DNA of 40,153 nucleotides from an uncultured Clostridia bacterium (GTDB lineage Bacteria > Bacillota > Clostridia > Oscillospirales > Oscillospiraceae). Location: NCBI GenBank assembly GCA_947367115.1, contig CANBCW010000012.1, positions 1 to 40,153 on the forward strand, given 5' to 3'. The notes beneath the pieces were generated by a model, which searched no databases, was not told the origin of the DNA, and saw nothing but the letters and a program-made list of their open reading frames with translations. Positions 15,951 through 23,090 of the stretch are shown piece after piece; within the stretch, counting starts at the first letter, position 1; every line of letters starts with the position of its first letter. The translations under genes were made by a program, and so were the position numbers.

Positions 15951-16671
15951 ATGTCCCTGTGGCTCCTTTTAGCTGCACATTTAATCGCCGACTTTTCGCT
16001 GCAATCTGCTGACTGGGCAGAAAAGAAAACGCAGAAATTCCGATATTTGGTGGGTCATGCATTTGTCTATGCTGTTGTGATTGCCGTTATCTCTTTCCTT
16101 TGCATTCCCAGCAGTATTGTTTTGATTCCCTTTTGTAATCATTGCTTTGTCGCATTTTTTCATCGACTGGATTAGGGTTCATGCCGACAAAAAATATAAG
16201 ACGCCAGCAGCACACTTCTCCTCGTTTGTGATTGACCAGGTGCTTCACATTGCCATCATATATGTTTCTGTCTGTGCTTTTGGCCTGAATGAACAGACGA
16301 GGAACTGGCTTACGGACTTAACAGCAGCTGTTCCTGTGGAGCAGATCCTGCGCTATGTATTGATCTTTGTTATCATTCTTGATCCGGCATCTGTTTTTGT
16401 GAAGAAACTATCCATTTATGTATCTGGCGATACTAACAGCAGCGGTCAGAAAAAAGAACCCCCTGTCGGTAGTGTTATAGGAAAACTGGAGCGTATTCTC
16501 ACGGTTATCCTAGTCCTCTGTGGGGAAATTGGGGCCATTGGCTTTGTACTTACCGCAAAAAGTTTGGCTCGCTACAAGCAACTGGATAATCAAAATTTTG
16601 CCGAGAAGTATCTTGTCGGCACATTATCCAGTACTGCCATCGCAATCATCGCAGCTCTTTTGCTCAAATAA
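15951..16671 (+). pseudogene. DUF3307 membrane protein, frameshifted
   Basis: The first frame (15951-16175) begins MSLWLLLAAHLIADFSLQSADWAEKK (split here as HLIADFSLQ, a DUF3307 hallmark) and runs into a wrong frame after IVLIPF. The second frame continues as ALSHFFIDWIRVHADKK, then more membrane helices to 16671. Removing one T from the CCCTTTTG run at about 16130-16137 restores one protein of about 239 aa. DUF3307 proteins are small polytopic membrane proteins of unknown function that pair with SatD. The shift may be a real mutation or a sequencing error in the homopolymer. It is read with satD as a two-gene unit. Confidence 0.8.
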
Positions 16672-16677
16672 ATGAAA

Positions 16678-16726
16678 TGCAGCCTAAAATGGTTGCAAAG
16701 TTAAAGTGCAACCGTTTTCGGTTGCA
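16678..16726. repeat. Right double palindrome of the satD cassette
   Basis: Palindromes TGCAGCC-N6-GGTTGCA (16678-16697) and TGCAACC-N6-GGTTGCA (16707-16726) have centres 29 bp apart, exactly as on the left side. The second is the core of a stem AAAGTGCAACC/GGTTGCACTTT that may also terminate the unit. Confidence 0.83.
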
Positions 16727-16767
16727 CTTTAGCCTTTTACAAAACCTTAACTGTGGTGACATCACCC

Positions 16768-16817
16768 TTAGGTTCCACTGCGTAAGCGTGCAGGTTCGAG
16801 TCCTGTTGCCCGCACCA
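16768..16817 (+). pseudogene. Displaced 3' end of tRNA-Leu, first scar
   Basis: 50 nt that match 45 of the last 50 nt of tRNA-Leu(UAG) at 3944-3993, from the anticodon loop through CCA. It lacks the 5' half. The acceptor strand reads TGCCCGC, which fits the 5' half of the intact tRNA better than that tRNA's own 3' end. It is read as the native tRNA end displaced by integration. Confidence 0.85.
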
Positions 16818-16827
16818 AACCAATATC

Positions 16828-16876
16828 ATCCGAACCAGATCTTCCCTATGGGAGATTGGTTCGGATTTATTTTTTT
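16828..16876 (+). terminator. Terminator after the displaced tRNA end
   Basis: Stem ATCCGAACCA/TGGTTCGGAT extended by ATCTTCCC/GGGAGAT, followed by TTATTTTTTT. It has the same core as the terminator after the intact tRNA-Leu, consistent with this being the original tRNA downstream flank. A truncated copy starts after the fourth scar at 20108. Confidence 0.85.
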
Positions 16877-16897
16877 GAATATAGAGCAAAAAACCGA

Positions 16898-16950
16898 TTG
16901 ACATGGTAGGTTTTATGTGCTATGCTTCCATCACCTACCAATCCGGTAAG
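16898..16950 (+). promoter_or_regulatory. metY leader promoter and candidate Rrf2 operator
   Basis: Promoter TTGACA (16898-16903), 17-bp spacer, TATGCT (16921-16926). Over the start point is the dyad CCTACC-N5-GGTAAG (16934-16950), and a GGTAGG half-site lies in the spacer. The dyad is well placed to bind the Rrf2 regulator encoded just downstream of metY. Confidence 0.72.
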
Positions 16951-16972
16951 TAATTAAGCAGAAGGTGTTTCC

Positions 16973-17047
16973 ATGAAGAACTTCTTTGAAGCGCTTGTCA
17001 GGGCAAATTTCCGTTTTGGACGAATGTGCGGCTGCTGTTGCCGATAA
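16973..17047 (+). CDS. Polycysteine leader peptide upstream of metY
   Basis: A 24-codon ORF starts ATG 16973 behind GAAGGTG (spacing about 7) and lies about 45 nt after the promoter -10. The peptide is basic/aromatic and ends with the run C-G-C-C-C-R before TAA, so four of the last six codons are Cys. Short upstream ORFs with a Cys run sense Cys-tRNA supply in some bacteria and attenuate sulfur genes; polycysteine leader ORFs are known in mycobacteria. That function is inferred here from position before the O-acetylhomoserine sulfhydrylase gene. The ORF is too short for ordinary gene callers. Confidence 0.72.
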   Translation: MKNFFEALVRANFRFGRMCGCCCR

Positions 17048-17052
17048 CCACA

Positions 17053-17214
17053 GGCAACCTCTAAAAACTCTTTTTTGATGATTTGGGCGTGAGATTTTGC
17101 TTCAAATTAAGTTATGGAAATTCCGGAATACTTTGTGTATTGCGGGATTTTCATAACGCAAAGTTGAAGTAAAAGATCCGGCCAAATCGCAAAAGGGGAG
17201 GTTTTAGAGGTGCC
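17053..17214. mobile_element. MITE inserted between the leader ORF and metY
   Basis: 162 bp without coding capacity that fold into one long imperfect hairpin. The ends are inverted (GGCAACCTCTAAAA vs rc GGCACCTCTAAAA), with further pairing inside (TTATGGAAATTCC vs GGGATTTTCATAA). It is flanked by the 5-bp direct repeat CCACA (17048-17052 and 17215-17219), a likely target-site duplication. Removing the element and one CCACA puts the leader stop only about 31 nt before metY. Confidence 0.8.
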
Positions 17215-17245
17215 CCACATATTATGTTCAGAAAGGAAAAGAATT

Positions 17246-18535
17246 ATGTCTAACTACAAATTTGAAACCTTGCAGCTCCATGTAGGCCAGGAAACCGCCG
17301 ACCCCGCCACCGATGCCCGCGCTGTTCCCATTTACGCTACCACCTCCTATGTGTTCCACGACTGTGCCCACGCCGCGGCTCGCTTTGGCTTGACGGATTC
17401 CGGTAATATCTACGGGCGGCTGACCAACTCCACCCAGGATGTGTTTGAGAAGCGGATCGCCGCTTTGGAGGGCGGTGTGGCCGCATTGGCTGTGGCTTCC
17501 GGCGCGGCGGCCATCACCTACACCCTTCAGGCGCTGGGACAGAACGGCGGCCATTTCGTTGCCCAAAAGACCATTTACGGCGGCAGCTACAATCTACTGG
17601 AGCATACCCTGCCGAATTTCGGCATCACCGCAACCTTTGTCAACATCCACGACCTGACCGAAGTAGAACAGGCAATTCAGGAAAACACCCGGGCCATCTA
17701 CATCGAGACTTTGGGCAATCCCAACAGTGACATTCCCGACATTGACGCGCTGGCTGAACTGGCTCACAAGTACGGCCTGCCGCTGGTAGTGGATAATACC
17801 TTCGGCACCCCCTACCTGATCCGCCCCATTGAGCATGGCGCGGACATTGTGGTCCACTCTGCCACCAAGTTCATCGGCGGACACGGCACCACCCTGGGCG
17901 GCATTATCGTGGATTCCGGTAACTTTGACTGGGCCGCATCCGGCAAGTACCCGGCCATCGCCGCGCCCAATCCCAGCTACCATGGCGTTTCCTTCACGGA
18001 AGCCGCCGGGACTGCTGCCTTTGTGACTTACATCCGCGCCGTTCTGCTGCGGGATACCGGCGCGACCATTTCTCCTTTTGCGGCGTTCCTGCTGCTTCAG
18101 GGAACGGAAACTCTCTCCCTCCGTCTGGAGCTCCACGCCGAGAACACCAAAAAGGTGGTTCAGTTCCTGCGGTCTCATCCTTTGGTGGAGCATGTGAACC
18201 ATCCCAGCCTGCCGGAGCATCCGGATCACGGACTGTACGAAAAATATTTCCCCAATGGCGGCGCGTCTATCTTTACCTTTGAAATCAAAGGCGGCGTCAA
18301 GGAAGCCCACAAGTTCATCGACAATCTGCAAATTTTCTCTCTCCTGGCAAATGTGGCCGACGTGAAGAGCCTGGTGATCCACCCTGCCACCACCACCCAC
18401 AGCCAGTTGACGGTAGAAGAACTGGCAGATCAGGGCATCAAGCCCAATACCATCCGCCTGTCCATCGGCACAGAGCATATCGATGACATTCTGGCCGATC
18501 TGCAGCAGGGCTTTGACGCAGTAGCGCAGGTGTGA
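17246..18535 (+). CDS. metY: O-acetylhomoserine sulfhydrylase
   Basis: 429-aa PLP enzyme of the Cys/Met metabolism family. It makes homocysteine from O-acetylhomoserine and sulfide in the cytoplasm. Landmarks are the N-terminal [30 protein letters not shown] block (given in pieces: [16 protein letters not shown]), [24 protein letters not shown], and [17 protein letters not shown] with the PLP-binding Lys. The late [14 protein letters not shown] is also diagnostic. The start ATG 17246 has AGAAAGGA at 8 nt; an upstream in-frame ATG lies in the MITE flank. It is read after a polycysteine leader ORF and followed by an Rrf2 regulator, so sulfur or cysteine control is expected. Confidence 0.96.
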   Translation: MSNYKFETLQLHVGQETADPATDARAVPIYATTSYVFHDCAHAAARFGLTDSGNIYGRLTNSTQDVFEKRIAALEGGVAALAVASGAAAITYTLQALGQNGGHFVAQKTIYGGSYNLLEHTLPNFGITATFVNIHDLTEVEQAIQENTRAIYIETLGNPNSDIPDIDALAELAHKYGLPLVVDNTFGTPYLIRPIEHGADIVVHSATKFIGGHGTTLGGIIVDSGNFDWAASGKYPAIAAPNPSYHGVSFTEAAGTAAFVTYIRAVLLRDTGATISPFAAFLLLQGTETLSLRLELHAENTKKVVQFLRSHPLVEHVNHPSLPEHPDHGLYEKYFPNGGASIFTFEIKGGVKEAHKFIDNLQIFSLLANVADVKSLVIHPATTTHSQLTVEELADQGIKPNTIRLSIGTEHIDDILADLQQGFDAVAQV

Positions 18536-18570
18536 TATAATCGTCAAAAACACGGAGAGGTGGAACTTTT

Positions 18571-18990
18571 ATGATGATCTCAACAAGGGGCCGCTACTGC
18601 CTGCGGGTGATGATCGACCTGGCAGAGCATCAGGGTGATGGCTATATCCGAATGAAGGATGTGGCGGACCGCCAAGGGATCTCTCTGAAGTATCTGGAAA
18701 AGATCCTGCCGGTGCTGGCAAAAAACAACATTGTAGACGGCATCCAGGGAAAAGGCGGCGGCTACCGCCTGAGCCGCAAGCCGGAGGAATATACCTTAGG
18801 TGAGATCCTGCGGCTGACGGAAGGCTCGCTGGCTCCTGTTGCCTGCCTGGAATGCGGAGCGGCACCTTGCGACAAAGCGGCAGCGTGCAGAACCCTGCCA
18901 GTCTGGACAGAGTTAGACCGGGTGATCAACGCTTATTTGGATAGTGTGACCCTTGCCGACGTGCTTTACCCCTCAGAAAAAACGCACTAA
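18571..18990 (+). CDS. Rrf2 family regulator (CymR-like)
   Basis: 139 aa. The N-terminal winged helix (TRGRYCLRVMIDLAEHQ, then MKDVADRQGISLKYLEKILPVLAKNNIVDGIQGKGGGYRLSR) is diagnostic of Rrf2. The C-terminal part holds CLEC-x4-C-x5-C, four cysteines that could bind an Fe-S cluster or act in redox sensing. Rrf2 proteins such as CymR and IscR control cysteine or Fe-S genes. Lying 35 bp after metY, and with a CCTACC-N5-GGTAAG dyad at the metY promoter, it is a likely local repressor. The start has GAGAGGTGG upstream; ATG codons at 18571 and 18574 are adjacent and either may be used. Confidence 0.92.
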   Translation: MMISTRGRYCLRVMIDLAEHQGDGYIRMKDVADRQGISLKYLEKILPVLAKNNIVDGIQGKGGGYRLSRKPEEYTLGEILRLTEGSLAPVACLECGAAPCDKAAACRTLPVWTELDRVINAYLDSVTLADVLYPSEKTH

Positions 18991-19005
18991 GGTGACATTT
19001 GCCCT

Positions 19006-19047
19006 TAAGTTCCACTGCTATCGGTTCGAGTCCTGTTGCCCGCACCA
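19006..19047 (+). pseudogene. Displaced 3' end of tRNA-Leu, second scar
   Basis: TTCCACTGC, a shortened variable arm, then GGTTCGAGTCCTGTTGCCCG with CACCA. It shares GGTGACAT and CCCTTA with the first scar upstream of the tRNA part (16756 vs 18991), showing that the two scars have a common source beyond the tRNA itself. Confidence 0.78.
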
Positions 19048-19218
19048 TAATGAAAAGAGAGGCTATGGCCTCCCTTTTTATTTGGTAAGAGATTCGGGAC
19101 TCGAACCTATTTCAATGCGGCGCGGATGAGCGCCGCTGGCGACGGCTTGACGGAGCCAAACCATAATTTTTGTCCCCCTGGGGACAAAAATGCAAATCGA
19201 GTCCTGTTGCCCGCACCA
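19044..19218. repeat. 175-bp direct repeat, copy 1
   Basis: Nearly identical to 19932-20107. It contains a hairpin AAAGAGAGGC/GCCTCCCTTTT with T-tract, an antisense T-arm-like GACTCGAACC, a stem GCGGCGC/GCGCCGC, a palindrome TTTTTGTCCCC/GGGGACAAAAA, and a 22-nt tRNA-Leu 3' remnant ending CCGCACCA at 19218 (third scar). Confidence 0.88.
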
Positions 19219-19219
19219 T

Positions 19220-19266
19220 ATCGAGTGTTCATAACGGATTTGACCGTTGTGGACACTCGATTTTTC
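19220..19266 (+). terminator. Terminator hairpin at the left end of the small element
   Basis: 18-bp stem (ATCGAGTGTTCATAACGG with CCGTTGTGGACACTCGAT, two mismatches) with a 6-nt loop, then TTTTTCTTTT. Confidence 0.82.
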
Positions 19267-19339
19267 TTTTCGGTCAGCAGGATTGCGCCGTCGCAATCCG
19301 ATGCTCGTTACGATGCAAGACAAACTGCATAGCACTATA

Positions 19340-19606
19340 TTATTCTTCCGCTATATCACAAATTTCCGGTAACAGCTCCAATCCCAACATATATTCCAGC
19401 AACACTTTGCTTAGATACTCCCGTGTCGCGAAGGACTTCTCCGCTGATTCAGACAGCAAATAATGATCGCAAGCCGTTGAATCCGGTCGTTTTGTTTTGA
19501 CTTTGGGATAAGTGCAGTGACCGCAATACACGCGGAATATCTTACGATGATCGAAAGTATAGTGTTGCCGGTAATGTGCGCAAGTATTGCAGAAATTATT
19601 GTCCAA
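19340..19606 (-). CDS. Small Cys-rich hypothetical protein
   Basis: 88 aa from TTG 19606, chosen because GAGGTG lies 6 nt upstream; a GTG at 19615 would overlap that ribosome site. It has the pattern CNTCAHY...YCGHCTYPK...ACDHY, five Cys/His-rich positions that likely bind zinc, then a helical acidic tail (YLSKVLLEYMLGLELLPEICDIAEE in part: LLEYMLGLEL). Short proteins of this layout occur next to XRE regulators in mobile elements, but I cannot name the function. It is divergent from the XRE gene. A strong promoter (TTGACT-17-TAAAAT) lies about 20 bp upstream of the start, with a regulator dyad exactly in its spacer. Confidence 0.7.
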   Translation of the reverse strand: MDNNFCNTCAHYRQHYTFDHRKIFRVYCGHCTYPKVKTKRPDSTACDHYLLSESAEKSFATREYLSKVLLEYMLGLELLPEICDIAEE

Positions 19607-19625
19607 TAAAATCACCTCGCATCTA

Positions 19626-19680
19626 ATTTTAATCTATTTCAGGTTAAAAGTCAATAATCTGTTTCAGGTTATTGTACAAT
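19626..19680. promoter_or_regulatory. Divergent promoters with two XRE operators
   Basis: Two 21-bp dyads share the core CTRTTTCAGGTTA: 19628-19648 (TTTAATCTA/CAGGTTAAA) and 19653-19673 (AATAATCTG/CAGGTTATT), with centres 25 bp apart. The first fills the spacer of the minus promoter (TTGACT 19649-19654, TAAAAT 19626-19631). The second lies just before the TACAAT (19675-19680) of the XRE gene. Confidence 0.75.
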
Positions 19681-19698
19681 GTATTTGAGGTGATAATT

Positions 19699-19899
19699 AT
19701 GTATAGGCGTATTCGGGATCTTCGTGAGGACCACGATCTGACCCAAAAACAAGTTGCACAGATTCTTGGTATGTCGCAAACTGGTTATTCCAAATACGAA
19801 ACCGGCGAAAATGATATTCCCACTGCGGTGCTGATCAAGCTCGCGGATCTTTATAAAACTTCTATAGATTATCTTCTTGGCAGAACGGATACGCGGTAA
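19699..19899 (+). CDS. XRE-family transcriptional regulator
   Basis: 66 aa, a single helix-turn-helix domain: RIRDLREDHDLTQKQVAQIL, then GMSQTGYSKYETGENDIPTAVLIKLADLY and the usual tail SIDYLLGRTD. The start ATG 19699 is chosen for GAGGTGATA upstream. The protein is a minimal phage-type repressor without a sensing domain. It is divergent from the 88-aa Cys-rich gene, and the intergenic space holds two matching dyads, so it probably represses both promoters. The 713-bp element that carries it is otherwise almost empty. Confidence 0.92.
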   Translation: MYRRIRDLREDHDLTQKQVAQILGMSQTGYSKYETGENDIPTAVLIKLADLYKTSIDYLLGRTDTR

Positions 19900-19931
19900 T
19901 TTATATCCTACAGTCCGTTATGAACACTCGT

Positions 19932-20107
19932 ACCATAATGAAAAGAGAGGCTATGGCCTCCCTTTTCATTTTGGCAAGAGATTCGGGACTCGAACCTATT
20001 TCAATGCGGCGCGGATAAGCGCCGCTGGCGACGGCTTGACGGAGCCAAACCATAATTTTTGTCCCCCTGGGGGCAAAAATGCAAATCGAGTCCTGTTGCC
20101 CTCGCCA
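19932..20107. repeat. 175-bp direct repeat, copy 2
   Basis: Second copy of 19044-19218 with a few substitutions. Its tRNA-Leu remnant (fourth scar, about 20087-20107) is degraded, reading CCTCGCCA instead of CCGCACCA. The next bases (AAACCAATATCATCCGAA) match the sequence after the first scar at 16818, so the original tRNA flank resumes here. Confidence 0.88.
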
Positions 20108-20146
20108 AACCAATATCATCCGAATCAGAATCTTAATTTACGCCAA

Positions 20147-20194
20147 CACCCGGCTTTTGCAGCGTGTACAAATAGCCGGGTGCTGAACTTTTTA
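20147..20194 (+). terminator. Hairpin terminator at the right edge of the hot spot
   Basis: 9-bp stem CACCCGGCT/AGCCGGGTG, followed by CTGAACTTTTT. A second small stem (CTCAC..GTGAG) follows. A strong AAGGAGG plus ATG at 20254 opens only 28 codons that run antisense into the permease end, so it is a broken gene start. Confidence 0.6.
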
Positions 20195-20266
20195 GGGCTG
20201 CCTCACTTTCTTAGTGAGACAACCCCTTGTCTTATGATAAAAGGAGGTCAACAATGAATAGAAAAA

Positions 20267-22318
20267 TTATACGCGGAACAGCTCCACGCCATCCAGCAAA
20301 ATCAGGAAGGAAAGATATTCGCCGATCACCGATCCAATAGCCGCCAGCGCCGCCGGGATCAGCAGAACACCGGTACACAGCAGCATAGCATCCCGATTTT
20401 TGGTGCACCGGGAGGAGAGGAAGAAACAAACCTCCCCAATGATCACCAAAACCGCCAGCTTTGCCGCATAATACAGACCGATCACCCACCCCAGCGGAAT
20501 CCCGCTCTGGAACAGCTCCAGACTATAAGCCGGGGCATTCAGGCAGGCAAAGGCACCGTACTCCTCAATCGTTCGGTACAGCTCCATACCGTAGACCATG
20601 ACCCATATCACCGCCGCGATGAGAACCAGCAGGATTTGCTTTCGCAGCATCAGCCGTTTTCTTCCGCCGGACGTGCTGCGCAGCAGAACGGTCATTTCAT
20701 TTTGCCGCTCCTGCGACGCAATCGGGGACAGCACCAGAACCAGCACCAGCATTGCCATCAGTGCTGTATTTCGATGGTAGTTCTCCTCGTTATCACTCCA
20801 AATGGCATCGTATGGGGCTGTCGGCACGATCCACGCGCCTTCCGGCGCTTCCTTTGCCGCTTCCAGCACAATGGTAAGCCCCTTCTTGTTGTACTCATCA
20901 ACGCAATTCGGAATGGCTTCTTCCATCCGCTCCAGCTTTTCCGCCGTAATAGGGCCGGCATACTGCTGCTGGTAGAACTGAATATAGGGATCCCATGGGA
21001 CATACGCCCGGGGCGGTGCTTCCATTTTGTGTGCCAGCAATGCCAGCAATACCAACAACAGGATGCCGCGGCGCTTGATCAGCAGCTTCCGCGCTTCCCC
21101 GCCGCCGGCCAGGAACGGATCCAGCTTTCTGACAAGCCCATCAAACCAGCGCAGCAGCCTGTTTTGGGGCGCAACCGGGTGCTTTCGCTGGGCAATAACC
21201 ACATTCAGTGTGATGAAGGCGACGCAAAGGAAGGGAAGCATCGCCAACACCAAATCACTGCCGGAAATCAAGTTTCCTAATACAGAAAGATTCAGATACC
21301 GGGTAAACACCGCACTGAAATCCACAAAGCTGAACAGGTTCACATACCGCAGCGCCGCGAACATGGAGCTGGAGGGGATGGCAGTACAGGCAAACTCCGC
21401 CCCCACCACCAGTCCCGCGGCGCAGAGCGCCAGCCCCAGATTGGAAATGGAGGACAGGATACTCCACAGCACCAGCCCGATCCAGAACGCACCGATTGCC
21501 TTTACCGAGATGTAAAGCAGCCAGAACTGCCCCACCGTCATCGGGTACGGAACGTTCTGGAACATCGGAATAGATTGCAGCGTCCGCCCCCACTCCCCAA
21601 GGCCATGGTATTCCACGCCGCACAGCAAAATGCGGGAGCCTACCAGCGCCAAGGTTCCGATCCACGCAGCGGCAAACAGAAGCCCGGTACGCCGCAGAGC
21701 CATTTTCCAACGTCCGCCGGAGGCGGCATGGATCATGGGCCAAAGCCCCTCCTTCCGTTCCGCAAGAAACAGGCCGCATACCACGCAAATCACAATGATG
21801 ATGCTGTAATCCGTCCACTTGTCCGTGAAGAACTCTGTCACCGCCAGATCGTGTCCGGCTGAGACCTCCGTGCCCTGCATTTTGGCAAAATCCGCAGCGG
21901 TTTTCACCGTGTTCTTGTAGCCAATACTGTCGGGATCCGAAAACAGGCTGACGGTCTGCAAGAGCTTGGCTTGAGATTGAATGCGGTTGAGATAGGATTC
22001 ATAGTCCATCAGGTGCTCGTATTGCGCCTGCAGCTCTATGGCCACGATCCGCAGCTCCTCCGCTTTGCTTTCATAATCCCATGTTCCCTCGTACATGGGA
22101 GTCTCGGCATCCTGTTGATACTGAACGCACCATGCGTGGGCATCCGCCCAGCTTAGATCCGACAGCTTTTCCAGCTGTTCATGGTAAACCTCGCCGTCTA
22201 CCAGAGGATCCTCCCAGGTATCCGGGCGTTGGTAGAGGTAGAAAAAGCAGTTGAGCACCACTAAGCCCGCCAGAACAGCCAGGAACAGCCGGCTGCCTAA
22301 AACTCGTTTCGCTTCCAC
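20267..22318 (-). CDS. ABC transporter permease
   Basis: 683-aa polytopic membrane protein. One N-terminal helix (about 10-28) precedes a large extracytoplasmic loop rich in Tyr/Trp/Glu. Several helices follow (about 175-390), then a second extracytoplasmic region and a further helix group to the C-terminus, giving the look of two ABC-2-like halves in one chain. It starts with GTG directly after the stop of the ATPase gene (adjacent, no gap), so the two are translated together. It is the last gene of the lipoprotein block on the minus strand. The substrate is unknown; export of, or work on, an envelope or peptide substrate is the likeliest given the lipoproteins. Confidence 0.82.
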   Translation of the reverse strand: MEAKRVLGSRLFLAVLAGLVVLNCFFYLYQRPDTWEDPLVDGEVYHEQLEKLSDLSWADAHAWCVQYQQDAETPMYEGTWDYESKAEELRIVAIELQAQYEHLMDYESYLNRIQSQAKLLQTVSLFSDPDSIGYKNTVKTAADFAKMQGTEVSAGHDLAVTEFFTDKWTDYSIIIVICVVCGLFLAERKEGLWPMIHAASGGRWKMALRRTGLLFAAAWIGTLALVGSRILLCGVEYHGLGEWGRTLQSIPMFQNVPYPMTVGQFWLLYISVKAIGAFWIGLVLWSILSSISNLGLALCAAGLVVGAEFACTAIPSSSMFAALRYVNLFSFVDFSAVFTRYLNLSVLGNLISGSDLVLAMLPFLCVAFITLNVVIAQRKHPVAPQNRLLRWFDGLVRKLDPFLAGGGEARKLLIKRRGILLLVLLALLAHKMEAPPRAYVPWDPYIQFYQQQYAGPITAEKLERMEEAIPNCVDEYNKKGLTIVLEAAKEAPEGAWIVPTAPYDAIWSDNEENYHRNTALMAMLVLVLVLSPIASQERQNEMTVLLRSTSGGRKRLMLRKQILLVLIAAVIWVMVYGMELYRTIEEYGAFACLNAPAYSLELFQSGIPLGWVIGLYYAAKLAVLVIIGEVCFFLSSRCTKNRDAMLLCTGVLLIPAALAAIGSVIGEYLSFLILLDGVELFRV

Positions 22319-23035
22319 TTAGGATCCCCCCAGATAGGCCATATACACATCCTCCAGATCCTTGCCCTGAACGGACTGGATCAGCTCATCCGGCGTACCG
22401 TGGCGCACCAACGCGCCGTCCTTCATCAGCAGCACGTCCGTGGCGATGGATTCGATGTCCGAAACGATGTGGGTGGTCAGAAACACGATGCGGTTTTCGG
22501 CAAGATCGGCAATATACTGCCGCAGGCGCAGACGTTCCTTAGGGTCAAGTCCGGCAGTAGGCTCGTCCAGGATCAGAATTTGCGGCTCGCCCAGCAGCGC
22601 CTGCGCCAGCAGAACCCGCTGCCGCATTCCGCCGGAGAAGCCCCCCAGCTTTTTGTGGGCAGCGTCTTTCAGATTCACCAGCTCAAACAGTTCTTCGATC
22701 TGCCGGTTTGCCTGTTTGCGGTTCAAACCCTTCACGTCCGCCATATAGCGCAAAAATGCCCGGGCGGAAAAATCGCTGTACATGCCCTGCTGCTGAGGCA
22801 TATAGCCCAGCAGCTTTCGGAACGACGCGCTCAGCTTCAGAATATCCGTTCCGTCCCAGAGGATTTGACCCTCATTCCGCTTGACATTGTCGGTGATCAG
22901 GTTCATCAGGGTACTCTTGCCCGCGCCGTTGGCACCCAAAATACCGTATATTCCCGGCGTAAAGGTGTAGGAAAACTCCCGCAATGCCACCTTTTCACCA
23001 TATTTTTTTGTCAAATGCTCAATCACCAGTTCCAT
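22319..23035 (-). CDS. ABC transporter ATP-binding protein
   Basis: 238-aa single-domain ATPase. Walker A is GANGAGKST (about residues 36-44), the Q-loop region is GYMPQQQGM, the signature GGFSGGMRQRV precedes Walker B QILILDEPTAGLD, and the switch is TTHIVSD. It is of the CcmA/DRA-like exporter class that pairs with ABC-2 permeases. The ATG start has GAGGGAG upstream. It powers the adjacent permease. It follows the five lipoprotein genes on the same strand, and a GC-rich hairpin lies between it and the last lipoprotein, suggesting mRNA processing or differential expression in the block. Confidence 0.96.
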   Translation of the reverse strand: MELVIEHLTKKYGEKVALREFSYTFTPGIYGILGANGAGKSTLMNLITDNVKRNEGQILWDGTDILKLSASFRKLLGYMPQQQGMYSDFSARAFLRYMADVKGLNRKQANRQIEELFELVNLKDAAHKKLGGFSGGMRQRVLLAQALLGEPQILILDEPTAGLDPKERLRLRQYIADLAENRIVFLTTHIVSDIESIATDVLLMKDGALVRHGTPDELIQSVQGKDLEDVYMAYLGGS

Positions 23036-23054
23036 ATGGTTTCTCCCTCACTTC

Positions 23055-23078
23055 CCCCTGCGCCCGAGGGCGCAGGGG
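23055..23078 (-). repeat. Intercistronic GC hairpin, copy 1
   Basis: 10-bp stem CCCCTGCGCC/GGCGCAGGGG. It is the same hairpin, with shared flanks CACTTCCCCCTGCG, as at 24305, 26956 and 28381, always between genes of the lipoprotein block. Confidence 0.8.
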
Positions 23079-23090
23079 CTTTTGCGTTGT

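Larger units (their letters stand above)
19219..19931. mobile_element. Small regulator-bearing element between direct repeats
   Basis: 713 bp lying between the two 175-bp direct repeats. It is bounded by the 17-bp perfect inverted repeat CGAGTGTTCATAACGGA (19222-19238) and its reverse complement at 19914-19930. It carries a terminator, an 88-aa Cys-rich protein and a divergent XRE regulator. No recombinase is encoded, so it could be a satellite or a decayed control cassette. The left arm also forms half of the terminator stem, so the outer repeat may be a terminator duplicate. Confidence 0.5.

Noticed and set aside
16768..16817. Functional second tRNA-Leu
   Set aside because: The 5' half and D-arm are absent; only the anticodon loop to CCA is present.
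19044..20107. Possible CRISPR-like or integron-like repeat array
   Set aside because: There are only two long copies with a single 713-bp spacer and no cas or integrase genes. Tandem tRNA-end scars explain them better.
20254..20340. RBS-preceded 28-codon ORF
   Set aside because: It runs antisense into the end of the permease gene and stops. It is probably a truncated start from a lost gene.
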